A stretch of 64,000 nucleotides of DNA from contig NZ_CP197171.1 of the NCBI RefSeq assembly GCF_052055485.1, positions 3,410,001-3,474,000 on the forward strand, given 5' to 3'. The first letter of the stretch is position 1, and the number at the start of each line of letters is the position of its first letter. Below are positions 47,169 to 54,719 of the stretch, in pieces. The notes under the pieces were generated by a model, which was not told where the DNA came from, searched no databases, and saw only the letters and a list, made by a program, of their open reading frames with translations. The DNA comes from Amphibacillus sp052055485. Lineage in GTDB: Bacteria > Bacillota > Bacilli > Bacillales > Amphibacillaceae. The position numbers were made by a program, and so were the translations under genes.

Positions 47169-47933
47169 TCAATTCATTTGATCAAGTAATTTTTTAACTC
47201 TTTCTAAAGATACTGGATGGCTAATAAGCCCATCTTCTTTAATGGATGAACCAATAATTGCTCCATCTGCAAATTCCATCAGCTCTCCTATATTCTCTTC
47301 ACTAACCCCACTACCAATTAGTAATGGGCAATCTTGCGTGACTTTTTTTAGTTCTTTTATTTCGGCAGGAACAGGTGGTTTTCCTGTTTCTAAACCTGTA
47401 ACGATAATCGCATCTGCTTCAGCTACAAGTGCGTCTGCAATTGCTTCCTCAATTGTTTGGTCATAAACTGCTCTAGATTCTTTAACATTTACATCGGCAA
47501 ATATTTTTACATCCGAATCTAATTCTCTTCTTTTTCTTGTGAGTTTTGCCGACATGGGGGTCAATAATCCAGACATCGTATGACGGTATTCTACAAATGA
47601 CTCTGCTCGAATAAATTTGGCACCACAAAGTGAAGCGATAACCATCTCTTCTACTCCGCTTGTTGCATGGATGTTAACACCTAGTTCAATTTTTGTATGC
47701 TTTTGTAAAATCGTAAAGATATGCGTATAGGCTACGATTAGTTCAAGGTTCATCTCTGTAGAATAAGGCTTATCAAAAACATTTTCAACAATGGCATATT
47801 CGATACCAGCTTCCTCTAAAGTCGCTAAATCCTTTAGGGCAAATTCAGTAATTTCATCTATGGAGTGCCTACTCTTTGATGAAGTAGGCATGGGTTTTAA
47901 ATGGATCATTCCTATAATGCTTTTGTTTAACAT
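47169..47933 (-). CDS. BtpA/SgcQ family TIM-barrel protein (copy 2)
   Basis: 254 residues. The N-terminal IIGMIHLKPMP is the family hallmark (compare GMVHLPPLPG). The C-terminal LIGSGVS and AIIGSSIK look like the phosphate-binding loops of TIM-barrel enzymes of the TrpF type. The family is named for cyanobacterial BtpA, but most bacterial members, such as SgcQ, lie in PTS sugar clusters, suggesting phosphosugar chemistry. ATG 47933 follows GAAGGAG. A 260-base gap with a hairpin separates it from the rest of the cluster. Confidence 0.8.
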   Translation of the reverse strand: MLNKSIIGMIHLKPMPTSSKSRHSIDEITEFALKDLATLEEAGIEYAIVENVFDKPYSTEMNLELIVAYTHIFTILQKHTKIELGVNIHATSGVEEMVIASLCGAKFIRAESFVEYRHTMSGLLTPMSAKLTRKRRELDSDVKIFADVNVKESRAVYDQTIEEAIADALVAEADAIIVTGLETGKPPVPAEIKELKKVTQDCPLLIGSGVSEENIGELMEFADGAIIGSSIKEDGLISHPVSLERVKKLLDQMN

Positions 47934-48111
47934 TGAATAAACGCTCCTTCTCTATTGTTGTTATAACCATCTTAGACAAACAAAATATGTTTCATGAAAT
48001 TCCTAATAAAAGGACAAGTAAGTAACAAACTTAATTCGAATAGAACTTAAAAGGATATTTTACTTTTATTATTCATTCAGTGTACTTGCTTTTAAACCTG
48101 GCTAAAGATAT

Positions 48112-48149
48112 TTAAACAGAGAACGTTATTGTATACATCCTCTGTTTAA
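48112..48149 (-). terminator. Hairpin between the deacetylase-like gene and BtpA copy 2
   Basis: TTAAACAGAG (48149-48140 on the minus strand) pairs with CTCTGTTTAA. The T run is poor, so partial termination is likely. Confidence 0.5.
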
Positions 48150-48193
48150 TTTGTCTGCCTCTATTTAAGATCCGTTTTATTTCGTTACTTTCC

Positions 48194-49654
48194 TTAACAA
48201 TTATTTTCAAGTTTAAATTCTACTGGATTACGTTTAAAAGTAATTTCATACTTATCATCCACATAATTTAATTCATATTCGCATTCTTCTCTATATTTCC
48301 ACCAATCCACAAACTCTCTGATCGATAAAGGAGAGATATCATTTTTACTAACAAATTTAAAGAGTGACTCAATGAGTTCTTCTCTTTTTCCTAGTCCATG
48401 TGGGTGACCAAAAATGTGAATTAACCCACTGCCTTTTTCACTAAGAACATCTGTAAAGTAGGAAAAATAATATTCTAATATCTCCTCATCACTTAGATAG
48501 TCTTTTTTCCCTTGATAATAAATTTCTGCTCGACCTACATTATATGGATTTACTGGAAGTTGTAATATGTCTGATTTCTTGTTATTTATATAGGGTCTCA
48601 TCGGTAGACCGTTCACAAAAAAACCAAAATCAGATGAGTAATCAAATCCTAATTTAACTAGAGCCTTCTCTAACGAACTGTTCCAAATACCTCTAGGGGC
48701 AACAAAGCCATTTGGTTCTACTCCAAAATTTTCCTTCATCCAGCCGCTACACTCTTCAAGATTCGATACATTCCATTCATAATCCTCATGAATATTATGC
48801 ACTGTGCCGTGATTGGCTAAATCATGAAGTGGATCCATTTCCGCTATTTCATTAATCGTTATATCGGTTTCTTCGATAAGACTTTTATTCAAGTAAAAGG
48901 TTATTGGAATTTTATATTTTGCACCTAAATCAGAGATTTTTTTCATAATTGATACATTACTTCCATCAACATCAATTCTCATCAAGAAGGCATTATCCTT
49001 ACCCTTAGGGAAATAAGAAAAATCAATCCAGGGAATGGATAATTCTTTAAATATATCTTTTATAACTTCAATAAGGCTAAATGTTATTAAATCTTTATCA
49101 ATTTGAGTAATTCTTTCGGTCACTTCTGTTTCAGAAAATCTAGATTTAATACTACGCAAAGTATTTCCATTTATATTTAAATAGTTGTGAAAATCAATCG
49201 TACAAATATAAAAGGCACCTTGTCCGTAATCTTTTTTAATGAATATTGGTTTTACACCATTGATAACATTTGTTTTTGTTACTCTTTCTTCAAAAATCCG
49301 ATAATATCCAACAGTATCTGTATCATGATGATGATATGAAAACCCAACAGTTGGAAACCTAGCATTAGAAATAGCAAACTCAGGGAAATTTAGCTGGGTT
49401 AGTAGAATTTCTTCATCCTTATATATATCTAATTCTTCTATACAAGTGGGTTGTTGAACAATACAAGTCCCCCCATTTTCTACAAAATCTAATAGCTTAC
49501 TTTTATTTTGTTGAAAGGCGTTGGTGATAATTAATCGGGTATGTTTACCTATAGTGGAAAGATAATTAACTTTTTCTTGTTCTAATATTTGTTTCCAAGA
49601 GTTTAACTGTGTCTCTTCATTCTCTAAGACAGTTACGAAAATAATATTTTCCAT
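48194..49654 (-). CDS. Two-domain protein with polysaccharide-deacetylase-like C-terminus
   Basis: 486 residues, no signal peptide, so probably cytoplasmic. Residues 1-200 resemble a glutamine-amidotransferase-like flavodoxin fold (LIITNAFQQNKSKLLDFVENGG). From residue 222 there is a NodB-type barrel: Asp228 and Asp230 in RIDVDGS, His282 and His286 in NHGTVH, Arg321 in APRG, and HIFGHPHG near 408. These match the metal triad and catalytic positions of carbohydrate esterase family 4. A cytoplasmic location suggests a small sugar, not a polymer, as substrate. ATG 49654 follows AAGGTGATC. Confidence 0.7.
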   Translation of the reverse strand: MENIIFVTVLENEETQLNSWKQILEQEKVNYLSTIGKHTRLIITNAFQQNKSKLLDFVENGGTCIVQQPTCIEELDIYKDEEILLTQLNFPEFAISNARFPTVGFSYHHHDTDTVGYYRIFEERVTKTNVINGVKPIFIKKDYGQGAFYICTIDFHNYLNINGNTLRSIKSRFSETEVTERITQIDKDLITFSLIEVIKDIFKELSIPWIDFSYFPKGKDNAFLMRIDVDGSNVSIMKKISDLGAKYKIPITFYLNKSLIEETDITINEIAEMDPLHDLANHGTVHNIHEDYEWNVSNLEECSGWMKENFGVEPNGFVAPRGIWNSSLEKALVKLGFDYSSDFGFFVNGLPMRPYINNKKSDILQLPVNPYNVGRAEIYYQGKKDYLSDEEILEYYFSYFTDVLSEKGSGLIHIFGHPHGLGKREELIESLFKFVSKNDISPLSIREFVDWWKYREECEYELNYVDDKYEITFKRNPVEFKLENNC

Positions 49655-49675
49655 TAGATCACCTTCTACAATATT

Positions 49676-50464
49676 TTAGTTTCTTTTATTATCAACTTTC
49701 TCCATGAATTCATTTGCTTTATCTGGATTTATTGGATTACTCATATCTCCATCTTTAATCCAAGTTGCTACACTGACTCCATCATAGAGCTCTATAAGCT
49801 CAGAAATATTCTCCCCAGTAGCACCACCACCAAGAAAAATAGGAGTATTTGGAACTCTTTCTTTGATCTCTTTAATAATATCAATACTTTCATCCTTATC
49901 TTTCCCAGAAGTAAATAGCCCATCTGCAAAGGTTTCATGAACAGCTTCCCAGGCTGCATTGCCATGAGTCTTTTTACCAATCGGTGTACCATGTACTTCA
50001 TAAATATCTGCAAATACCGGCATCTTAGAATTTAGTTTCATTTTTAATTCTAGAATATCAATCGCTTGTCCTTCGAGAATACCTGCACTTGTGACATTTG
50101 CACCAGTATAAAGATGTTCAACACGGATAAAGTCCGCCTTCACAGCTTCAGCAATCGCTAATGAAGCCAATCCATCCCAATTAACCAATATCCCCATAAG
50201 TAAGTTTGGATATTCTTTTTTCAACTCTGTAGCAATACGGGTTAAATAGGCTACCGTTTGAAAGTTTGAATTTTGCTTGATTGGCATATCATTCATGTTT
50301 TGAAGGATATATCCATCAAAACCATTAGAAGCTATCATTTCAACTTCTTTTAAACAAATTTCAATGATTTCTTCAATCGTCTCACCATTATATTTAAAAG
50401 TACCAGGTAGCGCTGGTGGTTGAAGCATTGCTAATACTGGTTTATTTAATAATTTTTTATTCAA
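49676..50464 (-). CDS. BtpA/SgcQ family TIM-barrel protein (copy 1)
   Basis: 262 residues from TTG 50464, which has AAGAGG eight bases upstream; GTG 50473 would sit inside the ribosome site. N-terminal KPVLAMLQPPALPGTF is the family motif. It aligns with copy 2 along its length (VFADIYEVHGTPI with IFADVNVKES). At the C-terminal phosphate loop it reads FLGGGATGENISELI and SVATWIK, so the second GS pair of copy 2 is lost. Overlaps the upstream eIF2B-like gene by 8 bases. Confidence 0.8.
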   Translation of the reverse strand: MNKKLLNKPVLAMLQPPALPGTFKYNGETIEEIIEICLKEVEMIASNGFDGYILQNMNDMPIKQNSNFQTVAYLTRIATELKKEYPNLLMGILVNWDGLASLAIAEAVKADFIRVEHLYTGANVTSAGILEGQAIDILELKMKLNSKMPVFADIYEVHGTPIGKKTHGNAAWEAVHETFADGLFTSGKDKDESIDIIKEIKERVPNTPIFLGGGATGENISELIELYDGVSVATWIKDGDMSNPINPDKANEFMEKVDNKRN

Positions 50465-51431
50465 CAATAACACCTCTTAACTGTTTATCATAATTTAACG
50501 AAATTTGGAACATTTGATGACTGGGTATGATTCCTTCTTCACATATATAAGCATATATATCCCGTGGTTCAACGCCAATTAATTCAGGCACCATAGTATC
50601 AAAATCAGCTGGAATTGTTTTTGAATTCTTATATTTATGCTTATAATCAATATATACTGCGTCTTTTTTATGTCCTTCAATTCTTCTAATATCTAGTTTA
50701 TTTAAAGGAGTAATAAAGTACAAAGGAATATTAAGTTGTGAGCATAAGAAACCAACCATATCTGAGCCAATTGTATTAAACCCAGTTCCATCTGGATAAA
50801 ATGTTTCAGCTCCCATTAGAGCACAATCACATTTTTTTAAGTTGTGGTATAGAGCTGCATCGGGGAAAAATTTAATGTTGATATTTTCCTGTTTATTTAG
50901 CGGGAAGAATGGCCTTCCTCCATCAATTGCTGAACTCTCAGATAGATAAACATTAATTTCTTTAGTGGTATTATTCGCCAATTCTATGATTGATTTTTCT
51001 ACCGTACTAGAATAATCGTACAAAAGTATATTTTGAAAATCTGCAAGTTCAACTGCTGCAAGTTGTTTGATTTTTGCTAAATTTTCTTTATTTAGTTGAT
51101 TGAATTGTTTTATGTTATTTTCTATTCGAGCTAATAGTTCATCAGTGTTTTTCAACTCTTTCTTATCAACCCCATTAAGCATGATAAGAATACCATTGTA
51201 AATCGCTCGACTGGCATTACCTCTTGTTCGATTGTAGTGGTTTGCTAAGTTTTCTATTTTTTCGATACTTTCATCCAAACTCATTCCTTGTTGAATGCTC
51301 GATCTTACCATATCCACAAACATATTTCCCATAATTTCCAAGTGATTACTTGCTCCTAATATTTCATGAGCTTCAATTTTGTCAAATAAATCTTGATTCG
51401 TTTTGCTTAATAAATAATAAAACTTTTCCAT
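50457..51431 (-). CDS. eIF2B/MtnA-fold sugar-phosphate protein
   Basis: 324 residues. An N-terminal helical half is followed by a Rossmann-like half with SSAIDGGRPFFPL, IKFFPDAALYHNL, ALMGAETFYPDGTGFNTIGS, the pattern of the eIF2B-alpha, MtnA and ribose-1,5-bisphosphate isomerase superfamily. The catalytic Cys of MtnA (in THC) is Tyr140 here (LLYDYSSTV), and the catalytic Asp (GAD) is Glu209, as in the non-enzymatic eIF2B alpha subunits. It may therefore bind a sugar phosphate without isomerising it, or use other chemistry. ATG 51431 follows AGAGG. Confidence 0.72.
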   Translation of the reverse strand: MEKFYYLLSKTNQDLFDKIEAHEILGASNHLEIMGNMFVDMVRSSIQQGMSLDESIEKIENLANHYNRTRGNASRAIYNGILIMLNGVDKKELKNTDELLARIENNIKQFNQLNKENLAKIKQLAAVELADFQNILLYDYSSTVEKSIIELANNTTKEINVYLSESSAIDGGRPFFPLNKQENINIKFFPDAALYHNLKKCDCALMGAETFYPDGTGFNTIGSDMVGFLCSQLNIPLYFITPLNKLDIRRIEGHKKDAVYIDYKHKYKNSKTIPADFDTMVPELIGVEPRDIYAYICEEGIIPSHQMFQISLNYDKQLRGVIVE

Positions 51432-51461
51432 AATAAACCTCTACTTTCAAATATACGTATA

Positions 51462-51517
51462 AAGAACTCTTATTCTCATTTATTCAATAAGAAATTAAAA
51501 TGCAAATAAGAGTTCTT
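51462..51517 (-). terminator. Hairpin between the GntR gene and the eIF2B-like gene
   Basis: Two 13-base arms, AAGAACTCTTATT and its exact complement (51462-51474 and 51505-51517), enclose a 30-base loop. A T-poor tail follows, so attenuation or mRNA processing is as likely as termination. A TATACGTATA palindrome lies at 51452-51461. Confidence 0.5.
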
Positions 51518-51576
51518 GTTAATATTTTAGTTAGAATAAGATTCCTCTATGCTAAATTAAATGCTGTCATAACATT

Positions 51577-52302
51577 CTATCTCTTTTCTAGAGTCACTTT
51601 ATACTTATATCGATCCGCTCGATAAAACATTTCTACATATTCCATTGCTCTGTTGTTTTCATCAAATAAAGAACGTTTTCTGTGAAGTAATGCTGAATTG
51701 TCTGGTAAGCTTAATAACTGCTGAATTTTTTCATCAGCAATCATAGCTTCAATTGTTTCATCAGCAGTTACAAAGTTTAAATTATGCTCTTCAAACGATT
51801 TATATAGAGAAAATTGCGGATCTGATAATTTTTCTATACTTAGTTCTATACAATCCGTGGGAATATATACTCTGTGGTAGCCAACTATTTCTTTATCAAC
51901 CACTCTGAGTCTTTCAATTAAATATACCTTTGTTTTCTTTTTAAGGTTCAAGTTCATTAAGACCCTTACAGGTGCTTCTATAATTTGGAAATCTATCAGT
52001 TGTGACAAAGATTGATGTTCTAAGTTATCATCACTAAAACTAGATATTTTTTCAAGTTGTAAAGCCTGTTTATTTCCCACTACGACTGTACCAATACCCG
52101 ATGATTTTCGAACATATCCTTCATCTTGCAACATTCCAATCGATTTTCGAATGGTAATCCTACTAACTTGATATTTCCTTTGCAACTCTGTTTCAGAGGG
52201 CAATATTTCGCCCTCTGAGTATTCTTTACGAAGTATTTTGTCTAATAAATCATCATAAATTTGACGGTACAAGGGAAAGCCAACTTTATTGATAGAACTC
52301 AT
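51577..52302 (-). CDS. GntR family transcriptional regulator (HutC/UTRA type)
   Basis: 241 residues. The N-terminal winged helix has PLYRQIYDDLLDKILRKEY, ILPSETELQRKYQVSRITIRKSI and GYVRKSSGIGTVV. The UTRA ligand domain follows from about residue 90 and contains ERLRVVDKEIVGYHRVYIP. Such regulators sense a phosphosugar or amino-sugar intermediate. The likely operator is the 26-bp palindrome at 54031-54056. ATG 52302 follows GAGGATAAAAT. Confidence 0.92.
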   Translation of the reverse strand: MSSINKVGFPLYRQIYDDLLDKILRKEYSEGEILPSETELQRKYQVSRITIRKSIGMLQDEGYVRKSSGIGTVVVGNKQALQLEKISSFSDDNLEHQSLSQLIDFQIIEAPVRVLMNLNLKKKTKVYLIERLRVVDKEIVGYHRVYIPTDCIELSIEKLSDPQFSLYKSFEEHNLNFVTADETIEAMIADEKIQQLLSLPDNSALLHRKRSLFDENNRAMEYVEMFYRADRYKYKVTLEKR

Positions 52303-52597
52303 ATTTTATCCTCTTCCATTTCTAAATTTTTTACGTTTCTGCACTATTCTTATCTTACACATAAAGTTTCTTCTACAATAAGTTATTATATCATAAAATC
52401 TACCTTTTTTTTAACTCAGAATATTTGCGGCTCAACGCTTTAAGAGGTCCTATCTGTCAAGATGTTAACAGGCTAATCCTATTTCATTTGGCTAACATGT
52501 TCTATGCGTGTAATATTACCTTTTATAGATCCCTTTAGATTTAGTAAATTTACAAATTCTTTTCGCACAAATACAAAATATTGAGTACTAGCCTAAT
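52303..52597. other. PTS-GntR intergenic region
   Basis: AT-rich. A TATAAT (52390-52385, minus strand) could be the -10 of a promoter for the GntR gene, but its -35 is weak. No copy of the 26-bp palindrome and no gene seen. Confidence 0.4.
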
Positions 52598-53995
52598 TTA
52601 GGCTGGAAACAATTCACTTTCACGACTCGTGTCCCATCCAACTAAGAAGGTTAGTATCATTCCTCCGAGGAACGAAATGGTTAAGCCCAATACATAATAA
52701 ATAAGTGTAGGTCCTGCAAAAGCTGGAATCGTTGTTAATCCTCCGAAAACAAATGAATAACCAACTACTCCAAAGGCTCCCATAAATGCTCCTCCCATTG
52801 CTCCACCTAAACTTCCGGCAATTAGAGGGGTTTTAAATGGTACTCCTAGACCATAGATTGCAGGTTCCACTATTCCAGATAAGAACACTGATGTAATAGA
52901 GTTTAATGAAAAGACTCTTAACTGTGAATTCCTTGATCTTAAATACATGGCAAATACAGCACCAGCCATTCCAAAGTTCGAATTAGCTTCATAAGCAATC
53001 AAGGCAGATTCACCTGTTTGTGCTATCTCTGGAATAACTATCATCGTATTTGGTGCCCAATGCACTCCCAGCATAATTAGAGGATTCCATATACCACCAA
53101 TAATTGCTCCAGTTATTATACTATTCCAATTGGTAATGTAATTAACTACATTCGCTAAGCCGATACTGACAAAGTTTCCAAATGGCCCAACAATAATAAT
53201 TGCTATAGGAATCATTATTGAAATCAATAATGTTGGAATTAAAACCAAGTGTAAGCTTGAAGGCAGTTTATCCTTAAGGAAATGCTCAATTTTTGATTGG
53301 CCCCAAACAACAATTATTGGAGCAATGATTTGCCCAGTATAATCAAAGATAGGAATCTGTAGTCCAAAGAACGATACCGTAGAGCCCAAATCATTCCCAG
53401 CTAATGCTAAAAAGTCAGGTATGATTAATGTTCCAATAATTATTGCTGCGATATATGGGCTCGCTTTCAAACGAAGAGCAACCGTAATAGCGACAAGAAT
53501 AGGTAAAAAGTGAAATACAGCTGTACCGCCAATAGTCAAGATAGCATTAGTTGTACTGTCTTCAGCAAGAAAACCTAACTGAACAGCTAAAATTGTCAAA
53601 CCTCTTATTAAACCTGAACCAGCAAGGATTGGTAGTAAAGGATTAAAAATACTAACCACAAATGATAAGAATTTGTCAAATTTGGATCCTCCATTAGAAT
53701 TATCCTCATTTTTTATATCGTTATCATTTTTTATATCAAGTTGTTTTTCACTATTCAAATCTGATACTGCCATTATTTCTTGATATACATCTCCGACATT
53801 TGTACCGATGATAATTTGAAATCGGCCTTTCTCATCAACTATACCAACTACACTATTAAGTTTCCTTATTTTTTCAACCTCTACTTTATCTTTATCATAA
53901 AAAGTAGGTCTCAGACGTGTAGCACAATAAGTTATACTTTTTATATTGCTTTCTCCGCCCATCAATTCTAATATTTGTTCTCCGACAGTTGGCAT
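52598..53995 (-). CDS. PTS sugar permease EIIBC
   Basis: 465 residues. The EIIB domain at the N-terminus has phosphorylated Cys24 in ITYCATRLRPTF, followed by an asparagine-rich linker (85-105) and an EIIC domain with about ten helices, including SGIVEPAIYGLG. It belongs to the sucrose/beta-glucoside/trehalose/MurNAc group. There is no EIIA domain, so a general EIIA (glucose type) must serve it. It brings in and phosphorylates a sugar for the cluster. ATG 53995 follows GGAAGAG. Confidence 0.9.
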   Translation of the reverse strand: MPTVGEQILELMGGESNIKSITYCATRLRPTFYDKDKVEVEKIRKLNSVVGIVDEKGRFQIIIGTNVGDVYQEIMAVSDLNSEKQLDIKNDNDIKNEDNSNGGSKFDKFLSFVVSIFNPLLPILAGSGLIRGLTILAVQLGFLAEDSTTNAILTIGGTAVFHFLPILVAITVALRLKASPYIAAIIIGTLIIPDFLALAGNDLGSTVSFFGLQIPIFDYTGQIIAPIIVVWGQSKIEHFLKDKLPSSLHLVLIPTLLISIMIPIAIIIVGPFGNFVSIGLANVVNYITNWNSIITGAIIGGIWNPLIMLGVHWAPNTMIVIPEIAQTGESALIAYEANSNFGMAGAVFAMYLRSRNSQLRVFSLNSITSVFLSGIVEPAIYGLGVPFKTPLIAGSLGGAMGGAFMGAFGVVGYSFVFGGLTTIPAFAGPTLIYYVLGLTISFLGGMILTFLVGWDTSRESELFPA

Positions 53996-54030
53996 TTCAC
54001 TCTTCCTTTCATTTTTATATTTGACTTACC

Positions 54031-54056
54031 CATCATAACGTCATGACGTTATGATG
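54031..54056. promoter_or_regulatory. Perfect 26-bp palindrome, probable GntR operator
   Basis: The left half CATCATAACGTCA is followed directly by its exact reverse complement. It starts about 17 bases downstream of the PTS -10 box, so bound repressor would block initiation or early elongation. The central ACGTCATGACGT is in the style of GntR-family operators. Confidence 0.75.
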
Positions 54057-54072
54057 TTATTACTTAAATTTT

Positions 54073-54100
54073 ATTATAAATCGTTTTCAAAAAATATCAA
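54073..54100 (-). promoter_or_regulatory. Promoter of the PTS gene with cre-like site
   Basis: TTGATA (54100-54095) and a perfect TATAAT (54078-54073) with 16 bp between. The spacer and -10 contain TGAAAACGATTTAT (54089-54076), which matches the cre consensus except at two or three positions, so CcpA control is possible but not sure. Confidence 0.65.
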
Positions 54101-54154
54101 GGATAATTTTCATTTTATCCCGATAATTTTTTAATAACTTACCCTATATTCGAC

Positions 54155-54202
54155 AAAAAAAACACGAATGATATTAAAACATAAAATATCACTCGTGTTT
54201 TC
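54155..54202. terminator. Terminator of dtd
   Basis: AAACACGAGTGATATTTTA pairs with TAATATCATTCGTGTTT, with a run of eight T on the minus strand. It separates the relA-dtd transcript from the PTS promoter. Confidence 0.88.
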
Positions 54203-54251
54203 TCTATTTTATTTATTTTTAGGATAACCCTTTAAATTCTATCTATTCTAT

Positions 54252-54701
54252 TTAATGGCGTTCATCACTATCAATCATAATTGTTACTGGACCATTGTTG
54301 ACAAGTGAAACATCCATAAGTGCACCAAATTGTCCTGTTTCTATCTTCACATGCATTGCATTAATTTGTTCATTAAAATAGTGATAAAGTTCATTGGCTT
54401 GATCTGGTTTTGCTGCCTTACTAAAACCCGGACGCCGACCTTTTCTAGTATCACTGTATAAGGTAAATTGCGAAATAGAAAGAATTGAACCACCAACATC
54501 TAATAAAGATAAATTCATCTTACCTTGATCATCCTCAAAAATTCGCAACTGACAAATTTTTTTCACTAAGTAGTCCGCATCTTCTTTAGTATCCTCATGT
54601 GTGACACCTAGTAAGATCATCAGACCCTGTTCAATTTGACCAATGGTTTGCCCAGATACACTCACGCTTGCCTCACTTACTCTTTGAATAACTGCCCGCA
54701 T
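54252..54701 (-). CDS. dtd: D-aminoacyl-tRNA deacylase
   Basis: 149 residues. Contains SISQFTLYSDTRKGRRPGFSKAA, the catalytic DTD motif, and LVNNGPVTIMID, the Gly-cisPro-type GPV motif. Removes D-amino acids from mischarged tRNA. Eighteen bases after relA. ATG 54701 follows AAAGGAG. Confidence 0.96.
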   Translation of the reverse strand: MRAVIQRVSEASVSVSGQTIGQIEQGLMILLGVTHEDTKEDADYLVKKICQLRIFEDDQGKMNLSLLDVGGSILSISQFTLYSDTRKGRRPGFSKAAKPDQANELYHYFNEQINAMHVKIETGQFGALMDVSLVNNGPVTIMIDSDERH

Positions 54702-54719
54702 AGCATAACTCCTTTAGCT

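Noticed and set aside
51452..51461. TATACGTATA as a second GntR operator
   Set aside because: Too short and unlike the 26-bp palindrome; such words occur by chance in AT-rich DNA.
26900..54200. Prophage or integrative element
   Set aside because: No integrase, phage structural genes, conjugation genes or tRNA attachment site were seen in the block.
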